Positions 1-7,776 of a DNA stretch of 64,000 nucleotides are shown here, one piece after another. The translations under genes and the position numbers were made by a program. Within the stretch, counting starts at the first letter, position 1. Every line of letters begins with the position of its first letter. This DNA comes from Gordonia amarae NBRC 15530 (GTDB taxonomy: Bacteria; Actinomycetota; Actinomycetes; Mycobacteriales; Mycobacteriaceae), in the NCBI RefSeq assembly GCF_000241345.1, contig NZ_BAED01000075.1, positions 1-64,000 on the forward strand, read 5' to 3'. The notes under the pieces were generated by a model that did no database searches, was not told the DNA's origin, and saw nothing but the letters and a program-made list of their open reading frames with translations.

Positions 1-86
1 GGTGGGGTGCGCTTGAGCGGTCTCGGGGGGGCACGAAGGTGGGGTGCGGTTGAGTGGTCTCGGGGGGCACGAAGGTGGGCGCAGTG
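1..86. repeat. tandem repeat, about 37-bp unit
   Basis: Two near-identical units lie at 1-37 and 38-73, and the start of a third follows. The shared core is GTTGAGTGGTCTCGGGGGG plus CACGAA, with a few substitutions. The array reaches the window edge, so its full length is unknown. It is intergenic, downstream of leuA. Confidence 0.6.
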
Positions 87-95
87 GAAAAGTTG

Positions 96-143
96 AGGCC
101 GCCGATCAGTGCGGGGATCGCTCGCAGCTTTGATCGGCGGCCT
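96..143 (-). terminator. leuA terminator hairpin
   Basis: A perfect 13-bp inverted repeat (AGGCCGCCGATCA at 96-108, its complement at 131-143) is followed on the minus strand by CAACTTTTCC, so it can act as an intrinsic terminator for leuA. A second inverted repeat (CCGGTGAC at 147-154 and GTCACCGG at 171-178) lies closer to the gene. Confidence 0.6.
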
Positions 144-197
144 GCACCGGTGACGCGACGAGGTGTGTCGGTCACCGGAATTCGGGGGGTGTCGCGG

Positions 198-2045
198 TTA
201 CGGGGCCCAGGTGCGGGGGGCGGTGCCGTCGGCGTCGGCGGGGGCTGCCGCGCGGTGGGCACGGTTCACCGCCGAGACGACGGCGCGCAGGCTGGCGGTG
301 GTGATCGACGGGGCGATACCGACACCCCACACCGTCTCACCGTTGGTCTCCACCTCGACGTAGCAGACGGCGCTGGCGTCGTCGCCCGAGGTCAGGGCGT
401 GCTCGGCGTAGTCGAGGACGCGAACGTCGAAACCGACGGTGCCGATGGCGTTGACGAACGCGGCGAGCGGGCCGTTGCCGACGCCCTCGATCTCCCGTTC
501 CACACCGTCGACCTTGACGATCGCGGTGATCTGGTCCTCGCCGCCGTCGATCTCGGAGGCGTCGACACGCTGGCGCATCCGCTCCAGCGGGGTGATCGGC
601 ATCAGGTATTCCTGGCTGAAGACATCCCACATCTCCTTGGGACTGACCTCGCCGCCCTCGCCGTCGGTGATCTTCTGGATCTCGCGGCTGAACTCGATCT
701 GCAGGCGCCGCGGCAGATTCATGCCGTGGTCGGCCTTCATGATGTAGGTGACGCCGCCCTTGCCGGACTGGCTGTTGACGCGGATCACGGCCTCGTAGTT
801 GCGGCCCACATCCTTGGGATCGATCGGCAGGTACGGGACCGCCCAGATGATGTCGTCGACGTCCGAATCCTGCTCGTCGGCATCGATCTTCATCTGATCC
901 AGGCCCTTGTTGATGGCGTCCTGGTGGCTGCCGGAGAACGCCGTGTACACCAGGTCGCCGCCGTACGGGTGGCGCTCGGGGACGTTCAGCTGGTTGCAAT
1001 ATTCGACGGTGCGGCGGATCTCGTCGATGTCGGAGAAACTGATCTGTGGGTCGACACCGCGGCTGAACATATTCATGCCCAGCGTCACCAGGCACACATT
1101 GCCGGTGCGCTCACCGTTGCCGAACAGGCAGCCCTCGATGCGGTCGGCGCCGGCCTGATAGCCCAGCTCGGCGGCCGCGACCGCGGTGCCGCGGTCATTG
1201 TGCGGGTGCAGGCTCAGGATGATCGAGTCGCGGCGCGCCAGGTTACGGCTCATCCACTCGATCGAGTCGGCGTACACGTTGGGCGTGGCCATCTCGACCG
1301 TCGCCGGCAGGTTGATGATCAGCGGCTTCTCGGGGGTGGGTGCGATGATCTCGGAAACCGCGTCGCACACCTGTTTGGCGAACGACAGCTCGGTGCCGGT
1401 GTACGACTCGGGGGAGTACTCGTACCGCCAGTTGGTGTCGGGGTACTTCTTCTCCTCCTCCAGCACCAGCTGCGCGGCGTCGGTGGCGATCTTGACGATG
1501 GCCGGCTTGTCGGCGCGGAACACCACCCGGCGCTGCAGCACCGACGTCGAGTTGTAGAAGTGCACGATCACATTCGACGCGCCCTGGCAGGCCTCGAAGG
1601 TGCGCTGGATCAGTTCGCTGCGGCACTGGGTCAGCACCTGGATGGTGACGTCCTCGGGGATCGCGCCGTCCTCGATGATCTCGCGGACGAAGTCGAAGTC
1701 GGTCTGGCTGGCCGACGGGAAACCGACCTCGATCTCCTTGTAGCCCATGCGGACCAGCAGATCGAACATGCGGCGCTTACGGGCCGGGCTCATCGGGTCG
1801 ATCAGGGCCTGGTTGCCGTCGCGCAGGTCGACCGCGCACCACAGCGGGGCCTTGGTGATGACCTTGTCGGGCCAGGTGCGGTCGGGAACCGATACCTTCT
1901 CCACCTCGTCGGCGAACTGGAGGTAACGGTGGACGGGCATCGCCGAGGAGCGCTGCGGATTCCAAACGGGCTGGTCGGCGGGGATGGGGCCGGAAGGCTC
2001 AACGATACGGCTGGCTCCGGAAGTGAAACTGTCTGCTGCGGCCAT
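198..2045 (-). CDS. leuA: 2-isopropylmalate synthase
   Basis: This enzyme condenses acetyl-CoA with 2-ketoisovalerate, the first committed step of leucine synthesis, in the cytoplasm. The 615-residue product has the N-terminal HMGL-like barrel with the metal-binding start DLRDGNQALIDPM and the HPHNDRGTA and GNGERTGN motifs. A C-terminal LeuA dimer domain, the site of leucine feedback, ends the protein. The length fits the long actinobacterial LeuA class, and I see no internal tandem repeat like the one known in M. tuberculosis LeuA. The ATG at 2045 is preceded by GGAG. The leader peptide and stems upstream suggest attenuation by leucine supply. The long reading frame antisense to it is a codon-bias shadow. 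Confidence 0.97.
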   Translation of the reverse strand: MAAADSFTSGASRIVEPSGPIPADQPVWNPQRSSAMPVHRYLQFADEVEKVSVPDRTWPDKVITKAPLWCAVDLRDGNQALIDPMSPARKRRMFDLLVRMGYKEIEVGFPSASQTDFDFVREIIEDGAIPEDVTIQVLTQCRSELIQRTFEACQGASNVIVHFYNSTSVLQRRVVFRADKPAIVKIATDAAQLVLEEEKKYPDTNWRYEYSPESYTGTELSFAKQVCDAVSEIIAPTPEKPLIINLPATVEMATPNVYADSIEWMSRNLARRDSIILSLHPHNDRGTAVAAAELGYQAGADRIEGCLFGNGERTGNVCLVTLGMNMFSRGVDPQISFSDIDEIRRTVEYCNQLNVPERHPYGGDLVYTAFSGSHQDAINKGLDQMKIDADEQDSDVDDIIWAVPYLPIDPKDVGRNYEAVIRVNSQSGKGGVTYIMKADHGMNLPRRLQIEFSREIQKITDGEGGEVSPKEMWDVFSQEYLMPITPLERMRQRVDASEIDGGEDQITAIVKVDGVEREIEGVGNGPLAAFVNAIGTVGFDVRVLDYAEHALTSGDDASAVCYVEVETNGETVWGVGIAPSITTASLRAVVSAVNRAHRAAAPADADGTAPRTWAP

Positions 2046-2074
2046 GATGGGTCGTTCTCCAGGTCAAGAAAGAA

Positions 2075-2173
2075 AGGGGAGTGACCGGCACGTCTGATCC
2101 CCGCGGCGGAGAGCCGGTCGAATCAGACCCCGCCGCGGCAACCGAGAAGGAGCGCACGCTGCATGCCGAACAC
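2075..2173 (-). promoter_or_regulatory. leucine attenuator leader region of leuA
   Basis: Three pairs of complementary segments compete. Pair A is 2130-2138 with 2101-2109 (nine bases). Pair B is 2122-2128 with 2092-2098. Pair C is 2113-2119 with 2083-2089 and is followed by a pyrimidine-rich run toward leuA. The pairs cross each other, so only one can form at a time. The 5' arm of A overlaps the last codons of a leader peptide with three consecutive Leu codons. This is the expected layout of ribosome-mediated attenuation, described for leuA in Actinobacteria. Confidence 0.75.
2123..2164 (-). CDS. leuA leader peptide
   Basis: This short frame reads MQRALLLGCRGGV and stops before the competing stems. 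The three adjacent Leu codons (CTC CTT CTC at 2144-2152) are what a leucine-sensing leader needs. An in-frame GTG at 2171-2173, closer to an AGGAG box, would extend it by three residues. Ribosome stalling at the Leu codons would leave pair A blocked and change which downstream stem forms. The peptide itself probably has no other function. Confidence 0.7.
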   Translation of the reverse strand: MQRALLLGCRGGV

Positions 2174-2216
2174 TGTACTCCTGCGGATTCACCCCGCAAA
2201 ATGGCCACCCCACCAA

Positions 2217-2329
2217 CTGGTTGAGGTGTGAGGAGCGCAAGCGACGAGCCTCGAAACCTCGTGAGCGGACAATGTCGTCTCACGAGGTTTCGAGGCTCAT
2301 CGCCTAGCGGCTCTTCGCACCTCAACCAG
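2217..2329. repeat. 113-bp imperfect palindrome
   Basis: The left arm (2217-2265) and right arm (2279-2329) are near-complementary around a 13-base centre. The innermost parts (GCCTCGAAACCTCGTGAG and its complement) match perfectly, and the outer CTGGTTGAGGTG end also pairs. It lies upstream of the leuA leader and its right arm overlaps the stop of a small reading frame. It looks like a dispersed palindromic or MITE-type repeat rather than a promoter. Confidence 0.65.
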
Positions 2330-2456
2330 CGGAGGCGGTCTGGGCGGTGGCCACCTGACGGCGGGCGAAGAAGATCAGGCCGGCGACACCCGCGGCGATC
2401 ATCACGAAACCCCATGCAGGCCAATCATTGTCGGGTCCGAGGGTGATGGGCAGCAT
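2322..2456 (-). CDS. small putative single-pass membrane protein
   Basis: A 44-residue frame has one clear hydrophobic segment (about residues 14-31, GFVMIAAGVAGLIFFARR) followed by a basic, then polar, tail. No clear ribosome-binding site precedes the ATG at 2456, and no other in-frame start is visible upstream. The stop lies inside the right arm of the adjacent palindrome. It sits 60 bp downstream of the condensation-domain gene on the same strand. I do not recognise a family, and it may not be translated. Confidence 0.4.
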   Translation of the reverse strand: MLPITLGPDNDWPAWGFVMIAAGVAGLIFFARRQVATAQTASAG

Positions 2457-2516
2457 GATTGTGGCCAGCGATGACCGAGCAGGGTTGCCGATCCGGTCGT
2501 GATGGGGGCGGGGTCG

Positions 2517-3818
2517 TCAGGCGGTGGCGGGGTGGGCGGCGTCGGCGTAGCGGCGCAGGCGTTCGGACAGGGAGAGGACGAGGGCGTCGACGGTGGCATT
2601 GGCGGTGGTGGTATCGGGGTAGCGGATGCGCAGGTCGAGGCCGTCGTGGTGGCGGGAGAACCACATCTGGACACTGTCGGTGGTGGTGCTGTTGGAGATG
2701 TGCCGGGCGCCGGGCAGTGGATCGCCGAGGCGGCGGTAGTCGAGGTAGGACACCATGAAGATGTCGGCGGTGGTCATCGCCGGCTGACAGCGTTGCAGCA
2801 CGTGGTCGAGTGGGACGGCGGCCAGGCCCAGGGCGGACTTGAGGGCGCGCTGGGCACCCCCGGTGTCGCCGGAGCGGACCCGTACCGGGGCGTTGGTGAC
2901 CAGCCAACCGGCGGTCTGATGCCACCGTGACGACGACCGGCCGCGGGTGTGCACCGGGATCACCGTCGACAAGGTCTGCGGCCCGCCCTGGTCGGCTATC
3001 GACGCGGCGAGCTGGGCCAGGATCTTGGCGAACGCGCCGCGGCCGAGGGCGTCTGCGGCGGTGTCGTCGAGAAGTTCCACCACGCGCGTGCATTGCGGCG
3101 CACCGCCCGGCGGGATCTCACCCAGCGGCAGCGGGAAGGTGGGGATCGCATTGCCGGTGGCGGCGAAAAACCGTCGCCAGGCCGGTAATCGGGGATGCTC
3201 ACCCTCGGCGGCGGCGAGTTTCTCGCTGAGGATGCCGTCGAGTTCGGACCGGTCGAAGAAACGCTCACCGGGGCTGCGGCGGGACTCGGGGTCGAGGTAG
3301 AGCTCCCGGATCCGGCGCAGCGCCAGGTCGACGGTGAGGGCGTCGCAGTGGGCGTGGTCGAAACCGACGATGAGGGTGGAATCGAGCAGCCCGAAGAACA
3401 CGCCGGGCACCTCGCCGCTGCGGCAGCGGGCACTCAAAAGCGTTGCCAGATCAGCGGATCCGATGTCGCCACGGGGTTCGGCGGTCACCCGCACCTGGTT
3501 GGGGCCGAAGACGTCGGCGTACGGTACCGAGGTCTGCGGATCGAACTGGAAGCGGGCGCGCAGGGCCTCGTGCTCGGTCAGGAACCGGGCGACCGCGTGT
3601 GCCGCCCGCTCGGTGTCCACCGCCTCGCCGTCGTCGGCGAGGTCGACGGTGCCCGCGATCCACACCCCCTGCGACGTCGGATCAGCAAGTCCCAGAAGGT
3701 GATTGGCCTGATTGAAGGTGACCGCGAGCTGTCTCCGGACCGGCTCGCCGGTCCAGTGGGTGCACAGCTCGGTGAACGCTCCCGAGAGCATGACCAGATC
3801 GATCGTGGTCACATGCAT
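2517..3818 (-). CDS. condensation-domain / PapA-like acyltransferase
   Basis: The 433-residue product has the two-lobed organisation of the condensation (CoA-dependent acyltransferase) superfamily. The catalytic H-x3-D motif appears as HAHCD at about residues 154-158 within GFDHAHCDALTVD, in place of the usual HHxxxDG. It lacks carrier-protein or adenylation domains, so it is a stand-alone enzyme. In mycolate-bearing actinomycetes such proteins (PapA and WS/DGAT relatives) esterify polyketides, trehalose lipids or alcohols. No biosynthetic partner is next to it, so the substrate is unknown. The weak DG position makes full activity less certain. Confidence 0.75.
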   Translation of the reverse strand: MHVTTIDLVMLSGAFTELCTHWTGEPVRRQLAVTFNQANHLLGLADPTSQGVWIAGTVDLADDGEAVDTERAAHAVARFLTEHEALRARFQFDPQTSVPYADVFGPNQVRVTAEPRGDIGSADLATLLSARCRSGEVPGVFFGLLDSTLIVGFDHAHCDALTVDLALRRIRELYLDPESRRSPGERFFDRSELDGILSEKLAAAEGEHPRLPAWRRFFAATGNAIPTFPLPLGEIPPGGAPQCTRVVELLDDTAADALGRGAFAKILAQLAASIADQGGPQTLSTVIPVHTRGRSSSRWHQTAGWLVTNAPVRVRSGDTGGAQRALKSALGLAAVPLDHVLQRCQPAMTTADIFMVSYLDYRRLGDPLPGARHISNSTTTDSVQMWFSRHHDGLDLRIRYPDTTTANATVDALVLSLSERLRRYADAAHPATA

Positions 3819-3922
3819 GGACGCCCACCTCCGGCCCTGAAGTCGTCTCCGCCGCCGGTCAGCCTATCGCGGATACCGCTGCGATACCGCTGGTGTGAAC
3901 AAGATCGCTTATCGCGAACCGC

Positions 3923-4495
3923 TCACGCCCGCGCGGTGAACGGCTGCCCCCAGGTGCCGGCAAACGCGACCTCCTCCAGCGGGCGGCGTCGGCGTGGAAT
4001 CGAATCACGTTCGAGTACTTCGGGACTCAGGATCGAGATGTCCTCGGCGAGCTTGCCGATCGCGAGGACCACCATGGCGCGTTTGTCGTCGGGGATGGCG
4101 AACCGCACGCGGGCGCCCGCGGCGTCGAAACCGGCCATCGGGTGTGCGTTGCAGCCGAGCGCCACCGCCTGGATGCTCATCTGCGCCACGGCCAGCCCGA
4201 GGTCGACGGCACCGTACTCGTGGGCCATCGTGTCGTCGGGGTTGTCGGTGGTGCACACCAGCACGAGCGCCGCCGCGGCGGGCGCCCACGACTTGTTGCC
4301 GCGGGTGAGCAGGTCCGTGATCGCGGTGAAGGTGTCGTCGCCGCGCTCCCCGACGACGAACCGGACGGGCGCCACCTTCCCCCAGGTGGCGGCCCACCGG
4401 CCGGCGTCCAGGATCTCGGTGAGCTCGTCGGTGGAGATGGTTGCCGCGGGGTCGTAGCCGCGGGCGCTCCAGCGGCCTTCGATCAGTTCATGCAC
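3923..4495 (-). CDS. nitroreductase-family flavoprotein
   Basis: The 190-residue product begins with the typical ELIEGRWSARGYDP motif (the R-S-x-R FMN phosphate region). It continues with the DAGRWAATWGKVAPVRFVV segment and a C-terminal GKLAED stretch. The family uses FMN and NAD(P)H to reduce nitro groups, quinones or other oxidants. It is short for the family but complete at both ends. It lies between an acyltransferase and an MFS exporter on the same strand, with 18 bp separating it from the exporter stop. The physiological substrate cannot be read from the sequence. Confidence 0.85.
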   Translation of the reverse strand: MHELIEGRWSARGYDPAATISTDELTEILDAGRWAATWGKVAPVRFVVGERGDDTFTAITDLLTRGNKSWAPAAAALVLVCTTDNPDDTMAHEYGAVDLGLAVAQMSIQAVALGCNAHPMAGFDAAGARVRFAIPDDKRAMVVLAIGKLAEDISILSPEVLERDSIPRRRRPLEEVAFAGTWGQPFTARA

Positions 4496-4513
4496 CCTGA
4501 CGACGGTAAGGCA

Positions 4514-6049
4514 TCAGGACGCGACCGGCTCGACCGCCGGACGGCTGCCGGGCCGCATCACGAAGGCGAGCACCACGGCGACCACCGTCAGCAGGGCCGT
4601 GGTGGCCAGCGCCGCGGTGTGCATACCGTCGACGAACGCCACCTTGGCGGCGGCCACCAGCGCGTCGCCGGAGGCGCCGAGGCCGTCGGCTGTGCGCAGG
4701 GTGTCGCCGAGTGTGTCGCTGAACTCGCGCCCATCGGATCCACCGCGGAAGACGAGTGTCGCCAGCGAACCGAGCAGGCCCAGCCCGAGGGCGGTGCCGA
4801 GCTCGAAGCAGGTCTCGGAGATGCTGGAGGCCGCACCCGACCGCTCCGGCGGCACCGACCCGACCACGACCTCCGACACCAGGGAGAACTGGACGCCGAA
4901 GCCGATACCGGCGATCGTCGTGAACAGCATGTACATCCACAGACCGTCGTCGACACCGAGCGTCAGGACACCGGCCATGCCGACGGCGGTGAGCACCACA
5001 GACCCGACGAACGCGTTCCGGGTTCCGACGGCCGCGGCCACCTTCGCGGCGCCGACGGAGAAGATCGCCACCGCGCACGCCATCGGGAGCCCGGCAATCG
5101 CGGCGGCCAGCACATCCATGTCGAGGACGGACTGCAGGTAGACGCCGGTCAGGTACGACATGCCGCCGAGCGCCATCATGCCGGTGAGGGCGACCGCGAC
5201 CGAGCCGCTGAACATCGGGTTCTTGAACAACGAGAGGTCGAGCAGCGGGTGCGGGGTGCGCCCCTGGTGCATCAGGAACGCGACCAGCAACGCCAGGCCG
5301 GCCAGGCCGATCAGCAGGGTGCCGGCCGAGAAACCGTGCGAGGCCATCGTCTTGATCGCGTACATCAGCGGCAGGATGCCGGCCATCGACAGCCCCACGC
5401 CGAGGGCGTCGAACGGCCCGGACGCGCCGGCCCGGAACTCCGGCACCAGCCGGGGGCCGACCAGCAGCAGCACGATCACCACAGGCACGTTGATGAGGAA
5501 CACCGAACCCCACCAGAAGTGGTGCATGAGCACACCGCCGACAACCGGCCCCACGGCGCTGCCGCCGGCGAACACCGAGGTCCAGATGCCGATGGCCAGC
5601 CCGCGGTCGCGGGCGTGGACGAACATGTTCGCGATCAGCGACAGGCTCGACGGCAGCAGGGTGGCGCCGCCCAGGCCCATCAGGGCGCGGGCCGCGATCA
5701 GCACACCGGCACTCGGGGCGAACGCGGCGATCATCGACGCCACACCGAACACGAGGGCGCCGCCGAGGAGGATCTTGCGGCGGCCGATGCGGTCGCCGAC
5801 ATTGCCCATCGTGATGAGCAGGCCGGCGAGCAGGAAGCCGTAGATGTCGAGGATCCACAGTTGCTCCGACGCCGACGGGTCGAGCGCCGAGGTGATGGCG
5901 GGGATGGCCAGGTAGAGGACGGACACGTCCATCGACACCAGCATCACCGGCAGGGTGAGCACGGCCAGGCCGAGCCACGTGCGGCGGTCGGCGCGGGGGG
6001 CGGAAACCGCCTCGACGCGCTGTCCGCTGCTCTGGTGGTCGATGGCCAT
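4514..6049 (-). CDS. DHA2-family MFS drug exporter (EmrB/QacA type)
   Basis: The 511-residue protein has about 14 hydrophobic segments and the first-loop motif GNVGDRIGRRKILLGG. The antiporter-type motif in segment 5 reads GGSAVGPVVGGVL. These mark a proton-coupled multidrug exporter of the 14-helix class. I chose the ATG at 6049 over an upstream in-frame start because the longer form would run through the operator region shared with the divergent TetR gene. The TetR neighbour and paired operator-like palindromes point to drug-inducible expression. Confidence 0.9.
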   Translation of the reverse strand: MAIDHQSSGQRVEAVSAPRADRRTWLGLAVLTLPVMLVSMDVSVLYLAIPAITSALDPSASEQLWILDIYGFLLAGLLITMGNVGDRIGRRKILLGGALVFGVASMIAAFAPSAGVLIAARALMGLGGATLLPSSLSLIANMFVHARDRGLAIGIWTSVFAGGSAVGPVVGGVLMHHFWWGSVFLINVPVVIVLLLVGPRLVPEFRAGASGPFDALGVGLSMAGILPLMYAIKTMASHGFSAGTLLIGLAGLALLVAFLMHQGRTPHPLLDLSLFKNPMFSGSVAVALTGMMALGGMSYLTGVYLQSVLDMDVLAAAIAGLPMACAVAIFSVGAAKVAAAVGTRNAFVGSVVLTAVGMAGVLTLGVDDGLWMYMLFTTIAGIGFGVQFSLVSEVVVGSVPPERSGAASSISETCFELGTALGLGLLGSLATLVFRGGSDGREFSDTLGDTLRTADGLGASGDALVAAAKVAFVDGMHTAALATTALLTVVAVVLAFVMRPGSRPAVEPVAS

Positions 6050-6086
6050 GATTGACTGCTTTCTGTCCGGGTGCCGGAAACGGCGT

Positions 6087-6147
6087 GCGTACGGCGTACG
6101 CGTCACACGGTACGGTCAAACGGTACGTAGGTGAGTACGCTGTACGC
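6087..6147. promoter_or_regulatory. paired TetR operator candidates
   Basis: Two 15-base palindromes of the same type lie between the divergent exporter and TetR genes: GCGTACGGCGTACGC (6087-6101) and GAGTACGCTGTACGC (6133-6147). Between them is a direct repeat of ACGGTACG. A TTGACC on the minus strand (6113-6118) may be the exporter -35 box, which would put the first palindrome over its -10. Confidence 0.65.
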
Positions 6148-6200
6148 AAGCCGGTTATTCCGTGTACCGATCAGTGGTTTCGGGTTCAGATCAGGAGGCG

Positions 6201-6869
6201 ATGGATCCGGTGTCCGCCGAGAGTCCCAAGCTCACCGTTCCGGCGATCGTCGACGCCGCGATCGCCGTCGCCGACCGCGACGGGATGGGCGCGCTCTCGA
6301 TGCGCCGGATCGCCGACGAACTCGGCGTCGGCGCCATGTCGCTGTACCGGCACGTCGCGGGAAAAGACGATCTCATCGAGGAGATGACCGTCGAGGTGGG
6401 GCGGCGGTTCCCGTACCCGATCGACGCCGAACCGGCGCTCGGCTGGCGCGAGCGGGTCGCCGCGGCCACCGACATCGACTGGGAGCTGTACCAGCGGCAT
6501 CCGTGGGTCGTGCAGGCCTACACCTCACCCCGCTACGGCTTCAGCATCGAATCACTGCGCTGCCTGGACTGGTTGGTCGGCGGTTTCATGGACGGCCTCG
6601 GCGTCGACGTCGAGGTGGCGACGGAGATGTCGCTGACCGTGTGGAGTTACGTCAACGGGGTCGCGCTGGCCGTGCTGCCCAGCGTCGCGCTCGACACCGA
6701 TTCCGACGTGCCGGGCGGACTCGTCGACGTCATCGAGGGCCGGGTCGCCGACGCGCCGCCGCACCTGGCCGGTCTCGTCGGCAGCGCCCGGGGTGGCGAA
6801 CTCACCGATCCCCGCGCCCAGGTCGACCGCGGCATCGCCTGGCTCTGCGCCGGTTTCGCCGCCGGGTAG
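6201..6869 (+). CDS. TetR-family transcriptional regulator
   Basis: The 222-residue product has an N-terminal helix-turn-helix (about residues 12-58, with MRRIADELGVGAMSLYRHVA) and a C-terminal TetR_C ligand domain. It is transcribed away from a DHA2 exporter across a shared region with paired palindromes, the classic layout of a drug-responsive repressor. The start is not settled. The ATG at 6201 is only two bases after AGGAGG, the GTG at 6210 is better spaced, and a longer ATG at 6162 has no ribosome site. Confidence 0.9.
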   Translation: MDPVSAESPKLTVPAIVDAAIAVADRDGMGALSMRRIADELGVGAMSLYRHVAGKDDLIEEMTVEVGRRFPYPIDAEPALGWRERVAAATDIDWELYQRHPWVVQAYTSPRYGFSIESLRCLDWLVGGFMDGLGVDVEVATEMSLTVWSYVNGVALAVLPSVALDTDSDVPGGLVDVIEGRVADAPPHLAGLVGSARGGELTDPRAQVDRGIAWLCAGFAAG

Positions 6870-6963
6870 TTCCACGTCCGGCGGGGAGTTCTCCCCATCG
6901 GAGGCTTCCGCCTGGGGAGTTCTACCCATCGCCTGTGGGGGCGCTGTGAGTCATTGTTGACCC

Positions 6964-7473
6964 ATGCCGCAGTTCACCGCCTCCCGCATCGCCCGTCATT
7001 CGGCCGCCGTCGCGGCCGGAATCGTCACTGTCGCCGCACCATTGGCCGTCGCCGCGCCCGATGCGTCGGCGATCCCGGGGGAGTGGCCGAAGGTCAACCC
7101 GGCCGATTTTCAGGTGGGCGGGAGCTACTACTTCCAGTCCCCGTCGGGCAGCTGGAAATGCGCCATCCACCTCGACAGGGGTGCGCCGTGGGCGGGATGC
7201 CGGGGCAAAGTGCCCGCCCGGGCGCCCAGGGTGTCCGGCGGCGGAGTCGCCTCGATCCATCCCAACGGGGTGTACATGACCACCGCGACGCCCGCCCGGT
7301 TCACCTTCTACAGCGACACCACTGTGGACGTGCCACGCCAGCGGGTATTGCCCTACGGCAGGCTGCTACAGGTCCGGGGCATCACCTGCTCCACAGACCC
7401 CGGCTACGGCGTGAACTGCGCCGGCGGGGGCCACTACTTCACGATCTCCACCGATGACTACCGAATGGGGTGA
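6964..7473 (+). CDS. secreted protein of unknown function
   Basis: The 169-residue product starts with a Sec signal peptide: basic N-terminus, hydrophobic core, and likely cleavage after DASA at about residue 36. The mature domain is small and rich in Gly and Tyr with four cysteines (in WKCAI, AGCRG, ITCST and VNCAG), enough for two disulfides. It ends in a region with YFTISTDDYRMG. Such exported four-cysteine proteins are common in mycolate actinomycetes, but I cannot name a function. Just upstream is a repeated GGGGAGTTCT-type element (6881-6932). Confidence 0.75.
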   Translation: MPQFTASRIARHSAAVAAGIVTVAAPLAVAAPDASAIPGEWPKVNPADFQVGGSYYFQSPSGSWKCAIHLDRGAPWAGCRGKVPARAPRVSGGGVASIHPNGVYMTTATPARFTFYSDTTVDVPRQRVLPYGRLLQVRGITCSTDPGYGVNCAGGGHYFTISTDDYRMG

Positions 7474-7477
7474 ACAG

Positions 7478-7633
7478 ATGACTCAGAACTCTGACGACGA
7501 CAACGGCCACCGCGATTCCGGCCAGTACCGGGTACCGCCGGAGAACGTCCGGCACTGTGCGCGGGCACTACCGCGGTCGGGCCGCTCGCGGTGGCGGTTC
7601 GCGCCGGTGGTGTGCCCGCACCGCGCGGCCTGA
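7478..7633 (+). CDS. small basic ORF downstream of the secreted protein
   Basis: This frame of 51 residues starts four bases after the previous stop, with GGGGTG upstream as a possible ribosome site. Its first half (GHRDSGQYRVPPENVRH) resembles the His/Arg/Pro repeats of the small ORF at 10022. The second half is Arg-rich with scattered Cys and could be non-coding drift. It may be the remnant of a longer gene. I do not recognise a family. Confidence 0.3.
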   Translation: MTQNSDDDNGHRDSGQYRVPPENVRHCARALPRSGRSRWRFAPVVCPHRAA

Positions 7634-7741
7634 CGCCGGCTGCCCGCACCACACAGGACATCTCTGCTGCGGGCGAGTGGTCCGGTCCCGGTCGGCCATG
7701 TCGATCTCCGGGATTCGCCCTCACTGGAATTTAGGCTGACC

Positions 7742-7776
7742 GGGATTCACACCGACAGGGATTCACACCGACAGGG
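7742..7776. repeat. 16-bp tandem duplication at the LysR stop
   Basis: GGGATTCACACCGACA occurs twice in a row followed by GGG. The repeat covers the last codons and stop of the LysR gene on the minus strand. Because the unit is not a multiple of three, only one copy is translated in frame. Confidence 0.7.

Noticed and set aside
54..2084. 676-residue open frame antisense to leuA
   Set aside because: It mirrors leuA codon bias on the opposite strand and shows no domain. leuA is certain.
4142..6055. 637-residue plus-strand frame over the exporter
   Set aside because: Rich in Arg/Gly/His and low-complexity; a shadow of the high-GC exporter gene.
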